Shown: positions 51,404-60,999, numbered from the stretch's first letter. The stretch is DNA of 64,000 nucleotides from Acidobacteriaceae bacterium KBS 146 (GCA_000688615.1 JHVA01000001.1:1860001-1924000); one strand, 5' to 3'. The notes: a model not told the origin generated them from the letters alone. A program made the numbers and translations.

Positions 51404-54400
51404 TTAGAACGTGAGCTTCAAGCCCGCTTGCATGACGCGAGGCTTGACGGATCCCGTTGAGGTGATACGGCCATAGGTTCCGCTGGACGGATTGGCGTCC
51501 GGCTGACCGAAGTTTGCGTGGTTGAAAGCATTGAAGAACTCCCAGCGAAACTGCATCTTATATCGCTCGTGCATGGTCCAGTTCTTCATCACTGCAGCAT
51601 CGCTGTAGTTGATGCCTGGCCCCTTCAGAATATTCCTTCCGCTGTTACCGAACGTTCCAGGAGCGTTGGTATGGAACGCTGCAGTCGTGAAGTATTGATT
51701 CAGCCACTGCTGCTGGCTTCCCTGATGAGTCTGGATCGGAACATCGGGGACACGGTCAGCACGGTCGCTATTGATAAGGGCCCCGGAGTTATTGTTGCCG
51801 TTCCCTCCAGAGACGGAGAAGGGACGCCCCGACTGCATCGTATAGATGGCGCTGATCTCCCACTCGCCCAGCACACTCCGCAACACCCCATTGTGTCCTC
51901 GCAAAGCAGGAGAGGTGTAAACAGCATTCGTGACCGAGACAAATGGAAAGTTGACGTCAGACAAACCCCGATTGAAGAGGAGATCGTAAGGGTTGGAGAT
52001 GCCATTGCCGGTAAACGAAGCATTGCCTGATGCAGCAATGTCGATATTCTTCGACCAGGTGAAGCTGGACTGCGCCTGGAAGTTGTGGGAGAAGCGTTTT
52101 TCGAACTGCGCCTGCAGCGAGTGGTAGCTCGCGGTTCCGTTGCTGTTGATTGTAAGAATCTGGTTGAAATTCGACATTGCGCGGATGCCGCGCACCGCTG
52201 CCGCCGTCTGACCCGGATTTGCGTCGATAATCAGCGTCTGATGGTAAGACTGACTGCCAACATAAGCCAGGTGCATCACCAGATCATTCGTGAATTGCTG
52301 TTCGACCGAAACATTCCAGCTCTGCGTCATGCCAAGCTTGAAGTCGGGTCGAAAGGCTGCAGGCACTGTGGTAACAGCGGGGAAGACATAGTTGGTATTC
52401 GGTCGCGTGTTGTCGTAAGCGAATGGCGGAAAGGGACTGACTCCTCCCGTAGGAGTAAAGTTCGCCCAGGGATTCGAAAAGTTGACCGGGTTGGCAGCGC
52501 TTCCATTGAGAAGGAACGTCGGGCTGAAAGGCGCTACATCGGCGACATGGTTATACGCCGAGTAAGGCAGTGGCGCCGTGAAAAGCCCGAAGCCCGCGCG
52601 AAAGGCGGTCCTGGGTCCAGCCTGGTAAGCGATCGCGACGCGTGGCTCCCAATATCCATAGGTATTCTTCACCAGAGAGTTGGGAACACCGTGATCGCCC
52701 GGAAAGACCAGGCCGCGAGGAGCGTTGGGGAAAGCTGTGCTCTGTTGACCAGGGATATAAGCTGCTCCACGTCCGTCCCTCGAGGCAGGAGCGAGATTTG
52801 GATCCCAACGGATACCCAGCGTAAGGGTCAGGTTAGGCCGGGCGCGCCACTGATCTTGCGCGTACGCGCCAAGCAGGTTTCCGGCGACGTCGGCGATCTC
52901 GCCGGCGCCCTGCGTGTAGGTTCCGACGCGGCCAAGTAGAAAGTCGGCGAGGCCAGAGCCGGTCGAGTAGCCGGTGAACGCGATGATGGGAGCCGCCGGA
53001 TAGAAGGTCTGCTCACGCGCGCGCTGGTGCCAGAGATCTGCACCAACGGAGATCGTGTGATTGCCTCGCGTCTTCGTCAGAAAATCGGAGAATCCCCAGG
53101 AGCGACGCATCTCGCCCGTGAGTTCTGAATACGGCGTACTGAAGCCGCCATTCGCATTCAGACCTTCGGAGTAGCAGACCCCCGTCGGCTCGGTTACGTT
53201 GATGTACTTCGATAGACAGAAGGCATTGCCGGCGGCATCGAGCTGGGTTCCACCGTTGTAGACATGCATCTGGTTCCAGAACAGCGAGAGCGCGTTGACC
53301 GTGCTGGGATTGATCGTCCAGGTGTGATTGAGCACCTCGTTGAAAAACTTACCCTGCTTGCCCGGTGTGATGGCGAGGATATTGCCCGGCGTCGCGGACT
53401 CTTTCTTGTTGTAGTACTGAATGAAGCTGCGCAGCGTAAGACGATGTCTCTCGTTGGGAGCATAGTCGAGACGACCCGTGCCCTCGTCGTATCTCTCGAT
53501 CGAAGGAGGAGCCGCATAGTAAACCAGACCGCTGGTGGGGTCCTGCCCCAGCGGAAGAGCGGTTCGGGCAATCTGCAGTGCAGCCTGATTGAACAGTGCT
53601 GGATCGATGCGATTATTGACGAAGCCTCCAGTCAACGTCTTTGGATAAGCGGAGAAGTCTCCGTTCAACATAGCGGCCGTTGGAGTATTCGTGCTGTTGC
53701 TGGTCGCTGTGGTCGATTGTCTCGTCCCTTGATAGTTGCCGAAGAAGAAGAGACGATCTCTCTTGATGGGACCGCCAAGAAAGCCGCCAAACTGATTTCG
53801 CTTAAGCGAATCTACCTTCTTTGAAAAATAATCTGCGGAGTTCAGGGCATTGTTGCGCAGAAACTCGAAGGCCCCGCCATGAAATGCATTGGAACCTCCC
53901 TTGGTGTCGATGCTGACGACAGCTCCCGGCGAGAAGCCATAGTGCGCGTCGAAGTTATTCGAGATCACGCGAAACTCTCCCGTAGCATCTGCATTCGGCG
54001 ATGGTGCGGAGAGTGCCATATAGGTGTCCATATTCGGCACGCCATCGAGCAGATATAACGTACTTCCCTGACGGCCTCCGCCTGCAGAAGCGCCTGTTTC
54101 ATTGGGGAACGTAGTCTCTCCCTGCAGCGTACCCGCGCCAGTGTTAATGACGTTGACGGTGCCGGGAGAGAGCAGGACAAGGCTCGAGGGGTCGCGCCCG
54201 TTCAGCGGGAGCTCACGGATAGCATGTTCACCCACCGTGTTGCTGACCTCAGCGTTGGTAGTGTTGATCAGAGCAGCGCCCGCTTCAACGTTAATCGTCT
54301 CCGTCTCGCTCCCGATCCGCAAAGCAATATCAAGCGAAGCCTGCTGACTGACCGTGAGCACGATGCCCGACTGCTGGAATTTTTGAAAGCCTTTGAGTTC

Positions 54401-54652
54401 AGCCGCGAGGGTGTAGTGTCCTGGAGGAACAGTGGGAAAGCGATAAAGCCCCGACGAATTCGATTCGGCGGACAAGGAGAGATTGGTGTCGACGTTGGTG
54501 AGTGTCACGTGGGCTGCAGGAACAGCTGCCCCGGTTGGATCTGCGACGGTTCCGCTAAGAACCGCACTTCCGCCCTGTGCAAATGCAATGGGCACGAAAA
54601 GGATAAGAGCGAGGGCGCAGAAAAAATGCGCGACCAGCTTTTGAATGTTCAT
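51404..54652 (-). CDS. TonB-dependent receptor, Oar-like (second copy)
   Basis: Outer-membrane receptor of 1082 residues with signal peptide LIHFFCALALILFVPIAFA-like sequence, then a carboxypeptidase-regulatory domain (VLSGTVADPTGAAVPAAHVT). A plug (STLYLLDGVPNMDTYMALSA) and a barrel ending VMQAGLKLTF follow. Start ATG 54652 has GAGG 5 nt upstream. It is unrelated in position to the first receptor but shares its domain layout; the ligand cannot be inferred. Its 5' neighbour is a TPR/GT9-like gene on the same strand, 290 bp away, and the gap shows no clear promoter. Confidence 0.9.
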   Translation of the reverse strand: MNIQKLVAHFFCALALILFVPIAFAQGGSAVLSGTVADPTGAAVPAAHVTLTNVDTNLSLSAESNSSGLYRFPTVPPGHYTLAAELKGFQKFQQSGIVLTVSQQASLDIALRIGSETETINVEAGAALINTTNAEVSNTVGEHAIRELPLNGRDPSSLVLLSPGTVNVINTGAGTLQGETTFPNETGASAGGGRQGSTLYLLDGVPNMDTYMALSAPSPNADATGEFRVISNNFDAHYGFSPGAVVSIDTKGGSNAFHGGAFEFLRNNALNSADYFSKKVDSLKRNQFGGFLGGPIKRDRLFFFGNYQGTRQSTTATSNSTNTPTAAMLNGDFSAYPKTLTGGFVNNRIDPALFNQAALQIARTALPLGQDPTSGLVYYAAPPSIERYDEGTGRLDYAPNERHRLTLRSFIQYYNKKESATPGNILAITPGKQGKFFNEVLNHTWTINPSTVNALSLFWNQMHVYNGGTQLDAAGNAFCLSKYINVTEPTGVCYSEGLNANGGFSTPYSELTGEMRRSWGFSDFLTKTRGNHTISVGADLWHQRAREQTFYPAAPIIAFTGYSTGSGLADFLLGRVGTYTQGAGEIADVAGNLLGAYAQDQWRARPNLTLTLGIRWDPNLAPASRDGRGAAYIPGQQSTAFPNAPRGLVFPGDHGVPNSLVKNTYGYWEPRVAIAYQAGPRTAFRAGFGLFTAPLPYSAYNHVADVAPFSPTFLLNGSAANPVNFSNPWANFTPTGGVSPFPPFAYDNTRPNTNYVFPAVTTVPAAFRPDFKLGMTQSWNVSVEQQFTNDLVMHLAYVGSQSYHQTLIIDANPGQTAAAVRGIRAMSNFNQILTINSNGTASYHSLQAQFEKRFSHNFQAQSSFTWSKNIDIAASGNASFTGNGISNPYDLLFNRGLSDVNFPFVSVTNAVYTSPALRGHNGVLRSVLGEWEISAIYTMQSGRPFSVSGGNGNNNSGALINSDRADRVPDVPIQTHQGSQQQWLNQYFTTAAFHTNAPGTFGNSGRNILKGPGINYSDAAVMKNWTMHERYKMQFRWEFFNAFNHANFGQPDANPSSGTYGRITSTGSVKPRVMQAGLKLTF

Positions 54653-54942
54653 CTAGGCCTCAAAAATAAGCTGATCGTTGCTGATGCGTGAGCTCAGGCT
54701 CATCTCTGAACAACAATCTTCAAACAGGCAGCATCAGATCCGGGCTTTGAGATCACCGATCATTCGCGGTGTGCTCCCGGTGAGCAGGTTTAAGGATAAG
54801 CAGGGCCAAGAATGTTGTCCATGAAACGCATATATCGATGTTGGTTCCTTGAAATTTCTTCCAACACGTGCATCCTTTGTCCGTGACTCTCAGGGCACAT
54901 GACGCATGCGGATCTGATCTTCTTGCGCGCAGAAGTTTTCCC

Positions 54943-56766
54943 TTACACAAGATGCTTCAATCTCTCGTAGATGCGTCGGACGACACACTCCCATCCTTCT
55001 TCAGCGGTCATGCGGAAGAGTCTCATCGTTGGGTACCATGCCGTAGTTTCACCTTCAAGTCCCCAGCGCCAATCAGCAGCTTCAGGCAACATCATCCACA
55101 CAGGTCTTCCTATCGATGCTGCAAGGTGCGCGACAGCGGTGTCGACAGTAATGACAAGGTCGAGTCCTGCGATAGCTTCTGCCGTATCCAGGAAGTCGTT
55201 ACAAACCAGCAGAGGCTGTTCCATCAAAAAATCTGAAACAACATCTGCATCGCAATGCGGGATCTTCTTTTGCAATGAGACGAACGTCAATCGAGAGATC
55301 TCCCGAAGAGGCAAGAGCGTTCGAAGGGGAATGGAGCGAAGGGCATCGCGTTTGTGTGCCGGATTTCCAGCCCACACCAACCCGATCTTCATCGATTGAG
55401 AATTTGCCGCGAAACCCTCCCTTCTACGAATTGATGGAAGTGCAATTGGAGAGGGGATACAGTCTCCTTCGGTCTGGATTCGATGCGGGACGGACATGAG
55501 AGGGCAATGCAGATCGAAATATGGCAGAGGATCGATTCCCTGACGAAGACATATCGTGACGCCTGGAAGATCTTTGAGAAGACGATAGAGAAGAGGCTGA
55601 ACCTCGAGAACAACCTTTCCGCCTAACGATACAACCTGCTGTACGTAACGTGAAAACTGGATCGTATCTCCGTAACCCTGTTCTGCATAAAGAAGAATCA
55701 CCTTTCCGTTCAAGGGCTCCCCGTTCCACGTCGGTTGCACAAAGGAGCGGATACCATTCGCAAACTCTGATGAACGCCAGCGCCATTCATATTCGTTCCA
55801 CCCTCGGCTGTAATTGCCCAGCGTGAGCAGAATCTGAGCCAGAGTGATATGAGCCTGCACGTGCGCCGGATCGAGTTCAAGCGCACGATCGAGAAGTTCG
55901 ATTCCGTCTTTCCGCTTCCTTCGCGTCATGTTCAGACCGAGATTCATCAGATACTCCACCGAATCCGGTCGAAGAAGATGTGCAGCGAAGAATGCGTCTC
56001 CTGCCTTTTGATACATACCGAGCGCATCGAATGCCGACCCCAGACAGTTGTGAGCTTCCTCGGAGTTCGGATCCAGACGAACAGCCTGCTCAAACGATCG
56101 AACTGCTGAACTAAGTTGTCCACATTTGACAAGCGCGTGTCCGTGAAGCAAATGAGAGGCTGCATGCTGCGGAGCAAGTTGAACAACGCGCATAAACGCA
56201 TCTAAAGCTGCAGAAGCCTCGCCATGCTGCAGACATGCAATTCCGAGAAGCATGGCCGCATCGCGGTCAGAGGGAGCGCGGGCAACAGCTTGCTCATAAA
56301 AGCGGATGCCGGAAACAAATTGCTTTTGCGAAACATATAGATTTCCAAGATTGATGTACCCATCCGGCTGCTCAGGGGCACACTCTATCGCTGCACGATA
56401 ACTGACGGCTGCCTCCTCAATCAGTCCGGCTGCCAGCAACGCGTTTCCCAGATTGTTGTGATAAACGCCAGAGTGGGGATGAATCTGCAGAGCGCACCGG
56501 ATTAATTCGATAGCCATCTGAGGCTGTCCGATCTGATGCATCAGAACGCCCAGAAGGTGAAGCGCATCCGCGTCCCGTGGTTCGGTTCGAAGAAGTTCAC
56601 GATAGAGCATCGCCGCCTGAGTAAAAGAGCCGGCCTCATGAAGCCTGATGGCTATACCGAGTTTCGGATTCATCGGGTTCGACATACACCAGGAGAAGAA
56701 ATCGCAATTGGAAGACCAAATGCGCAAACGAAAGATTAGAGAGAGTGAAGATGTAGCGCGTGACAT
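54943..56766 (-). CDS. TPR protein with C-terminal GT9-like (heptosyltransferase-fold) domain
   Basis: Fusion of ~11 tetratricopeptide repeats (residues ~35-330, such as YHNNLGNALLAAGLIEEA and GYINLGNLYVSQKQF) to a glycosyltransferase-like domain. That domain has LLYAEQGYGDTIQFSRYVQQ, KIGLVWAGNPAHKRDALRS and VDTAVAHLAASIGRPVWMML. The last block is the nucleotide-sugar-binding signature of GT9/GT41-like enzymes. The start is uncertain: AGGAGG immediately abuts the ATG at 56766, while ATG 56685 (MSNPMNPKLG) begins right before the first repeat but lacks a ribosome-binding site. Likely a protein or glycan glycosyltransferase; the substrate is unknown. Confidence 0.8.
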   Translation of the reverse strand: MSRATSSLSLIFRLRIWSSNCDFFSWCMSNPMNPKLGIAIRLHEAGSFTQAAMLYRELLRTEPRDADALHLLGVLMHQIGQPQMAIELIRCALQIHPHSGVYHNNLGNALLAAGLIEEAAVSYRAAIECAPEQPDGYINLGNLYVSQKQFVSGIRFYEQAVARAPSDRDAAMLLGIACLQHGEASAALDAFMRVVQLAPQHAASHLLHGHALVKCGQLSSAVRSFEQAVRLDPNSEEAHNCLGSAFDALGMYQKAGDAFFAAHLLRPDSVEYLMNLGLNMTRRKRKDGIELLDRALELDPAHVQAHITLAQILLTLGNYSRGWNEYEWRWRSSEFANGIRSFVQPTWNGEPLNGKVILLYAEQGYGDTIQFSRYVQQVVSLGGKVVLEVQPLLYRLLKDLPGVTICLRQGIDPLPYFDLHCPLMSVPHRIQTEGDCIPSPIALPSIRRREGFAANSQSMKIGLVWAGNPAHKRDALRSIPLRTLLPLREISRLTFVSLQKKIPHCDADVVSDFLMEQPLLVCNDFLDTAEAIAGLDLVITVDTAVAHLAASIGRPVWMMLPEAADWRWGLEGETTAWYPTMRLFRMTAEEGWECVVRRIYERLKHLV

Positions 56767-56938
56767 CCTCCTCAGAGGAGAAAGCTCCTTGACACACGCT
56801 GGTATGATTAAGTCTGGAGAAGATGGCCCGGCAGCTGCCGGGTATTTACATTTAAGCGAGATGGTCCAGTCTCGAAGTCCAGACTTATGTCTCCTGTTTT
56901 GAAGACTTTGAACAAATTAGTATGGGGAGGGGTACCTC

Positions 56939-58147
56939 ATGACCGAGACGGCATCTGCATCTTTCTCTGGCACCAGATTCGACCTCGCCGCTATTCAATC
57001 GGCGCTCCGCGAAAATAAATTTGACGGATGGCTCTTCTATGACCATCATCACCGCGACCCCCTCGCCTACCGCATTCTGGGCCTCAGCGAGAATCTTCAC
57101 GTGACCAGACGCTGGTTCTACTTCATTCCAGCGAACGGCGAGCCAAAGAAGCTGGTCCATAGGATCGAGGCGGCCCGCCTGGATCCACTTCCAGGATCAA
57201 AGGCGGAATACTCCTCCTGGAGAGAGCTGGAGGCGCAGATTGGTGTCCTTACCGCTGGAGCCACAAAGATCGCCATGCAATACTCACCTCGAAACGCGAT
57301 CATGTACGTTTCGATGGTGGACGCGGGAACTGTGGAGATGGTTCGCGAACTGGGCAAGGAAGTCCTCAGTTCCGCAGATCTGGTCAGCCAGTTTGAAGCC
57401 GTCCTGACAGAGGACCAGATCGCTACTCATTTTGTGGCCCAACAGAAGATCGATGCTGTCCTGGGAGCAGCGTGGCAGGAGATCGGCCGAAGAGTCCGGA
57501 CAGGAGGCACTCATGAATTTGCCATGGTCGAATTTCTCTCAGAGGCCATGGGACGCGAAGGTCTCGTCTGGGAACATGGCCCCAATGTGAGCTGTGGAGA
57601 GAACTCTGCAGACAGCCATTACGAACCGACCGCCGCAAGCTCCAAGCCCCTTCGAGAGGGAGACTTTGTCCTGATCGACATCTGGGGAAAGGTGAACCGG
57701 CCTGATGCCTGCTACTACGACATCACCTGGACCGGAGTAATCGGCCGCCAGCCAACGCCACGAGAGCAGATGATCTTCGAAACGGTCAGAAACGCACGCG
57801 ACGCTGCGATAGCTGTTGTGAAGCAGGCGTTCGCTAGCCAGCTCCCCATTCACGGCTGGGAGGCAGACGATGCAGCGCGGGGAGTGATCGCGCAGGCCGG
57901 TTTCTCCGATTGGTTTACGCACAGAACAGGGCACAATATCGGGTCAGAGCTACATGGCAATGGAGCGAATCTGGATAATCTTGAGACCCACGACGAACGT
58001 CTCATTCTTCCGAGAACCTGCTTCTCCGTGGAGCCCGGACTATACTTTCCCGGCGAGTTTGGGGTCCGCAGCGAGGTGGATATGATCGCCTTGCCCGAGC
58101 GTGCCGAGGTAACCGGGCGAATCCAGACGGAGCTGGTACGGATCTAG
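56939..58147 (+). CDS. M24-family metallopeptidase (Xaa-Pro aminopeptidase-like)
   Basis: Pita-bread-fold peptidase (402 aa). The N-terminal creatinase-like domain (~1-150) is followed by the metal-binding catalytic domain, in which all five dinuclear-metal ligands are visible: LIDIWGK (Asp), YYDITWTG (Asp), HRTGHNIGSE (His), CFSVEPGLYF (Glu) and VRSEVDMI (Glu). Such enzymes remove N-terminal residues preceding Pro or cleave X-Pro dipeptides. There is no signal peptide, so it is cytoplasmic. It is divergent from the TPR/GT gene and followed by two small membrane genes. Confidence 0.88.
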   Translation: MTETASASFSGTRFDLAAIQSALRENKFDGWLFYDHHHRDPLAYRILGLSENLHVTRRWFYFIPANGEPKKLVHRIEAARLDPLPGSKAEYSSWRELEAQIGVLTAGATKIAMQYSPRNAIMYVSMVDAGTVEMVRELGKEVLSSADLVSQFEAVLTEDQIATHFVAQQKIDAVLGAAWQEIGRRVRTGGTHEFAMVEFLSEAMGREGLVWEHGPNVSCGENSADSHYEPTAASSKPLREGDFVLIDIWGKVNRPDACYYDITWTGVIGRQPTPREQMIFETVRNARDAAIAVVKQAFASQLPIHGWEADDAARGVIAQAGFSDWFTHRTGHNIGSELHGNGANLDNLETHDERLILPRTCFSVEPGLYFPGEFGVRSEVDMIALPERAEVTGRIQTELVRI

Positions 58148-58191
58148 TACCTGGGAATGTCCCGGTCTCCGTACTGGTATGATGATTGGAG

Positions 58192-58608
58192 ATGACGACG
58201 AACGTTCAGGCGCAGACGACGGCTGCCCGGAAGACGACAGCACTGCCTCCTGCACTCATCCTGATTGCAGGCTGGTTAATTCCCGGTGCAGGACATTTTC
58301 TTCTAAAGAAATGGATCCGCGGATTGTTGTTGTTTGTCTCGATTGTGGCAATGTTCGGGACCGGCTTGGCCCTGAAGGGCAAAGTGTATGGACCGAATAC
58401 AGCTGAGTTGTTGGACATGCTGAACTTCGCCGGCGACATCGGAGCAGGATTGCTCTATGCATTGGCACGAGTCTTTGACCTGGGTCAGGCAACGGTGCAA
58501 GTAGCGATTGCCGACTATGGAACCAAGTTCATCGTTGTCGCAGGCTTGTTGAATGTCATTGCCGCAGTCGATGCCCACTCGCTGGCGACGGGAAGGAAGG
58601 CATCATGA
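58192..58608 (+). CDS. Small polytopic membrane protein (DUF6677-like)
   Basis: Membrane protein of ~138 residues with four hydrophobic helices, starting with LILIAGWLIPGAGHFLLKKW, which resembles the short-helix GWxxPGxGH pattern of TM2/DUF6677 proteins. The next segment is GLLLFVSIVAMFGTGLALKG. The start is uncertain: ATG 58192 has GGAG immediately before it and an in-frame TTG lies at 58186. Its stop overlaps the next gene by 4 bp. The family assignment is from memory of the pattern and is tentative. Confidence 0.6.
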   Translation: MTTNVQAQTTAARKTTALPPALILIAGWLIPGAGHFLLKKWIRGLLLFVSIVAMFGTGLALKGKVYGPNTAELLDMLNFAGDIGAGLLYALARVFDLGQATVQVAIADYGTKFIVVAGLLNVIAAVDAHSLATGRKAS

Positions 58609-58781
58609 CGATCTCGCACTTTAGCGCGGTCCTGCTGTTCTCCTTGTTTACATCCGTTGTCTTTGGAATCACGCAACGCTCGAATCCCAGGATGATGATT
58701 CGTTTCGGGGCTTTCTGCTTCGTACTGTTCGTCGGCGGAACCGTTGTAGCAAGCTGGCTGATGTGGCTGATCAAGCACTAA
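58605..58781 (+). CDS. Very small two-helix membrane protein (58 aa)
   Basis: An ATG overlapping the previous stop (ATGA) opens a 58-codon frame: MTISHFSAVLLFSLFTSVVF, a short basic loop (QRSNPRMMIRFG), then FCFVLFVGGTVVASWLMWLI. It is too short for most gene callers' cut-offs, but the translational-coupling overlap and two clean hydrophobic helices make it credible. Topology is a helical hairpin. Function unknown; probably cooperates with the preceding membrane protein. Confidence 0.65.
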   Translation: MTISHFSAVLLFSLFTSVVFGITQRSNPRMMIRFGAFCFVLFVGGTVVASWLMWLIKH

Positions 58782-58791
58782 AAGACTTCGC

Positions 58792-59085
58792 CTAAATTTT
58801 CGTAAGACGCTCAATATAGGCTGCCAGAACATCACGACAAAGCGTGTAGTTGACGAACTTCCCTTCCCTCTTCGATTCCACCAGGCCGGCGTTCTCCAAT
58901 TCCTTCATATGGTGCGAGAGCGTCGCAGCACTCACCGGAATACAGTCGCGGATATCGGAACACGCGCAGTGATCCACGCCGGCTTGACCAAGCTTCTCCA
59001 GAATCTCGAAGCGGTGAGGATCGGACATCGCCTTGGTGATGAGATGAAACTGGCGATCTGTTAGCGAAATGGGATTCGTTGCCAC
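58792..59085 (-). CDS. ArsR-family winged-helix transcriptional regulator
   Basis: Small DNA-binding protein (97 aa). The ArsR fold is clear: FHLITKAMSDPHRFEILEKL, then VSAATLSHHMKELENAGLVE (recognition helix) and a wing (KREGKFVNYTL). Three Cys occur as CACSDIRDC before the recognition helix; metal or redox sensing is possible but not proven, since the canonical ELCVCDL motif is only partly matched. The start is GTG with no good ribosome-binding site. It is convergent with the small membrane genes and downstream of rplQ on the same strand, beyond a terminator. Targets unknown. Confidence 0.85.
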   Translation of the reverse strand: MATNPISLTDRQFHLITKAMSDPHRFEILEKLGQAGVDHCACSDIRDCIPVSAATLSHHMKELENAGLVESKREGKFVNYTLCRDVLAAYIERLTKI

Positions 59086-59129
59086 TGGACTAATGTATCG
59101 GATGCCCGGTCAGAAGAAGAAATGAACGC

Positions 59130-59173
59130 TAATAAAGAAAAGGCGCATCTTAGGATGCGCCTTTTCTTTATTA
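59130..59173. terminator. 20-bp perfect palindromic terminator after rplQ
   Basis: Two 20-nt arms (59130-59149 and 59154-59173) are exact complements around a 4-nt TTAG loop. The core is AAAAGGCGCATC with GATGCGCCTTTT, flanked by A/T-rich ends that give U tracts in both directions. It ends the long ribosomal operon 22 bp after the rplQ stop and precedes the arsR promoter region. Confidence 0.93.
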
Positions 59174-59195
59174 GAGAACTCTTCAGTGGAGAGAT

Positions 59196-59672
59196 TTACG
59201 ATTCCTGCCCCTCTTCACCGGCAGGAGGAGTCTGCTCCTCAAGCTGCTTCTGAAGTTCCTCGCGCTTCTTAGCACGAGCTTCAGCGCGTTTCTGAGCTTT
59301 CTCATTAAGCTCCTGCTCCGCTCCGAGCAGTTCCAGGAATGCCATCTCAGCAGCATCTCCCTTACGAGCACCGGTGCGGGTGATGCGGGTGTAACCGCCG
59401 TTACGGGCTCCATAACGAGGAGCAACGACGGCAAAGAGGCGATCTACTGACTCAGGAGTCATCAGATAAGCAGCGGCCTGCCGGCGGGCATGGACGTCGC
59501 CGCGCTTTCCGAGCGTAATCATGCGCTCGACAAGAGGCTTCGAGGCTTTTGCCTTGGTGATCGTAGTCTCGATGCGATCCATCAGAATGATAGAGGTGAC
59601 AAGGTTGCGCAGTGTAGCGCGACGGTGGCTGGTGTTACGTCCTAGTTTGAATCCTGCATTGCGATGGCGCAT
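59196..59672 (-). CDS. rplQ: 50S ribosomal protein L17, with charged C-terminal extension
   Basis: Structural protein of the large subunit. The core has MRHRNAGFKLGRNTSHRRAT, LVTSIILMDRIETTITKAKA and GYTRITRTGARKGDAAEMAF. At 158 aa it is longer than E. coli L17 (127); the extra ~35 residues form a highly charged helix (AQKRAEARAKKREELQKQLE). AAGGAG 6 nt before the ATG. Last gene of the alpha-type operon, after rpoA. Confidence 0.96.
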   Translation of the reverse strand: MRHRNAGFKLGRNTSHRRATLRNLVTSIILMDRIETTITKAKASKPLVERMITLGKRGDVHARRQAAAYLMTPESVDRLFAVVAPRYGARNGGYTRITRTGARKGDAAEMAFLELLGAEQELNEKAQKRAEARAKKREELQKQLEEQTPPAGEEGQES

Positions 59673-59764
59673 GATGATCTCCTTCGGCTCGGGCTTCTGC
59701 CAGGAACCGGATGTTGGTTAAGACGGGAGCAGGTTCAATTCCCTGCCCCCATACAGTGTTGTAG

Positions 59765-60856
59765 TTAGAAGTTCTCCGTCTCCGCAGGGAGGTGGAGATC
59801 TTCGTCTTCATCCTCATCATCATCGTCGAAGTGACCGTAGCTGGCTGCCAGTGTCGCCGCAGGCAGGACCGAGGTCGGCCCAGGTTGAGGATTGCCGTTC
59901 TCGTCAATCTTCATGCCGAGCGACAGGCCCATCTGCGCGAGAATCTCTTTGATCTCGTTCAGCGACTTGCGACCAAAGTTCTTGGTCTTCAGCATCTCGG
60001 CCTCGGTCTTCTGGATCAGCTCACCGATGGTCGCGATGTTGGCGTTCTTGAGACAGTTGTAGCTGCGAACCGACAGCTCAAGCTCCTCGACCGAACGGTT
60101 CAGGTTCTCGTTGCGAATTGCAGGGCCGTCGTGGGAGCCGTCATGACCAGCTTCCATCTCCTCTTCAAAGTTAATGAAGATGGTCATGTGGTCCTTGAGC
60201 AACTTGGCGGACAGGCCGAGTGCATCAGCGGGAGAAACAGTGCCGTTGGTCCAGATCTCGAGGGTCAGCTTGTCGTAGTCGGTGATCTGACCGAGACGCG
60301 CAGCTTCCACCAGGTAGTTGACCTTGCGGACAGGCGAGTGGACGCTATCGACGGGGATGAAACCAAGCCCCAGATCGGCATCGAAGTTTTTGTCAGCGGA
60401 GACATACCCGCGCCCACGCTTCAGGCGCATCTCCATATCGATCTTGCCACCTTCGGATACGGTGCAGATGTATACGTCCTTGTCGAGAATCTCGACATCG
60501 CCATCTGCCTCGATGGAGCCGGAGGTGACAACACCCGCAGTGTCCGAGCGCAAGTAGAGAGCCTTCGGGCCTTCCCCGTTAAGCTTGAACGGGATCTGCT
60601 TAAGGTTGAGAATAATGTCGGTTGCGTCCTCAACGACACCGGCGATGGACTGGAACTCGTGCAGCACGCCCTCAATGCGAACCGCGGTGACGGCCGCGCC
60701 CTCGATGGACGAGAGCAGGGTGCGACGAAGAGCATTTCCAACGGTGGTACCAAAACCACGCTCAAAGGGCTGAGCGCTAAATTTGCCGTACTTTTCGGTG
60801 AGAGTCTCGCTGTCGACTGCAAGACGCTTGGGCTTCTGGAATCCTCTCCAAAGCAT
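59765..60856 (-). CDS. rpoA: DNA-directed RNA polymerase subunit alpha, with acidic C-terminal tail
   Basis: Scaffold subunit of RNA polymerase. The N-terminal dimerisation domain contains [20 protein letters not shown] and the interface [18 protein letters not shown]. The C-terminal DNA- and activator-binding domain keeps the key Arg in [16 protein letters not shown] and the [19 protein letters not shown] helix. At 363 aa it is ~33 longer than E. coli alpha (329); the extra tail includes [11 protein letters not shown]. The start has AAGGAG 7 nt upstream. Confidence 0.97.
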   Translation of the reverse strand: MLWRGFQKPKRLAVDSETLTEKYGKFSAQPFERGFGTTVGNALRRTLLSSIEGAAVTAVRIEGVLHEFQSIAGVVEDATDIILNLKQIPFKLNGEGPKALYLRSDTAGVVTSGSIEADGDVEILDKDVYICTVSEGGKIDMEMRLKRGRGYVSADKNFDADLGLGFIPVDSVHSPVRKVNYLVEAARLGQITDYDKLTLEIWTNGTVSPADALGLSAKLLKDHMTIFINFEEEMEAGHDGSHDGPAIRNENLNRSVEELELSVRSYNCLKNANIATIGELIQKTEAEMLKTKNFGRKSLNEIKEILAQMGLSLGMKIDENGNPQPGPTSVLPAATLAASYGHFDDDDEDEDEDLHLPAETENF

Positions 60857-60964
60857 GGGTTTCTCCTTTACCGTCCCAGCCGCGAAGCATTCTGCGGTCT
60901 GGCGGGTGATGCGGTTGGCGTATTCGGTTGTTGGTTCATTGCAACTCGCTCGAGGCGCAACGTT

Positions 60965-60990
60965 GCTGCCGGCCGTGTGAGACCGGCAGC
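60965..60990 (-). other. Intercistronic hairpin between rpsD and rpoA
   Basis: An 8-bp perfect stem (GCTGCCGG with CCGGCAGC) with a 10-nt loop lies just after the rpsD stop, without a U tract. It is likely an RNA-processing or mRNA-stability element rather than a terminator, since rpoA and rplQ continue downstream. Confidence 0.5.
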
Positions 60991-60999
60991 GAAACTTGA

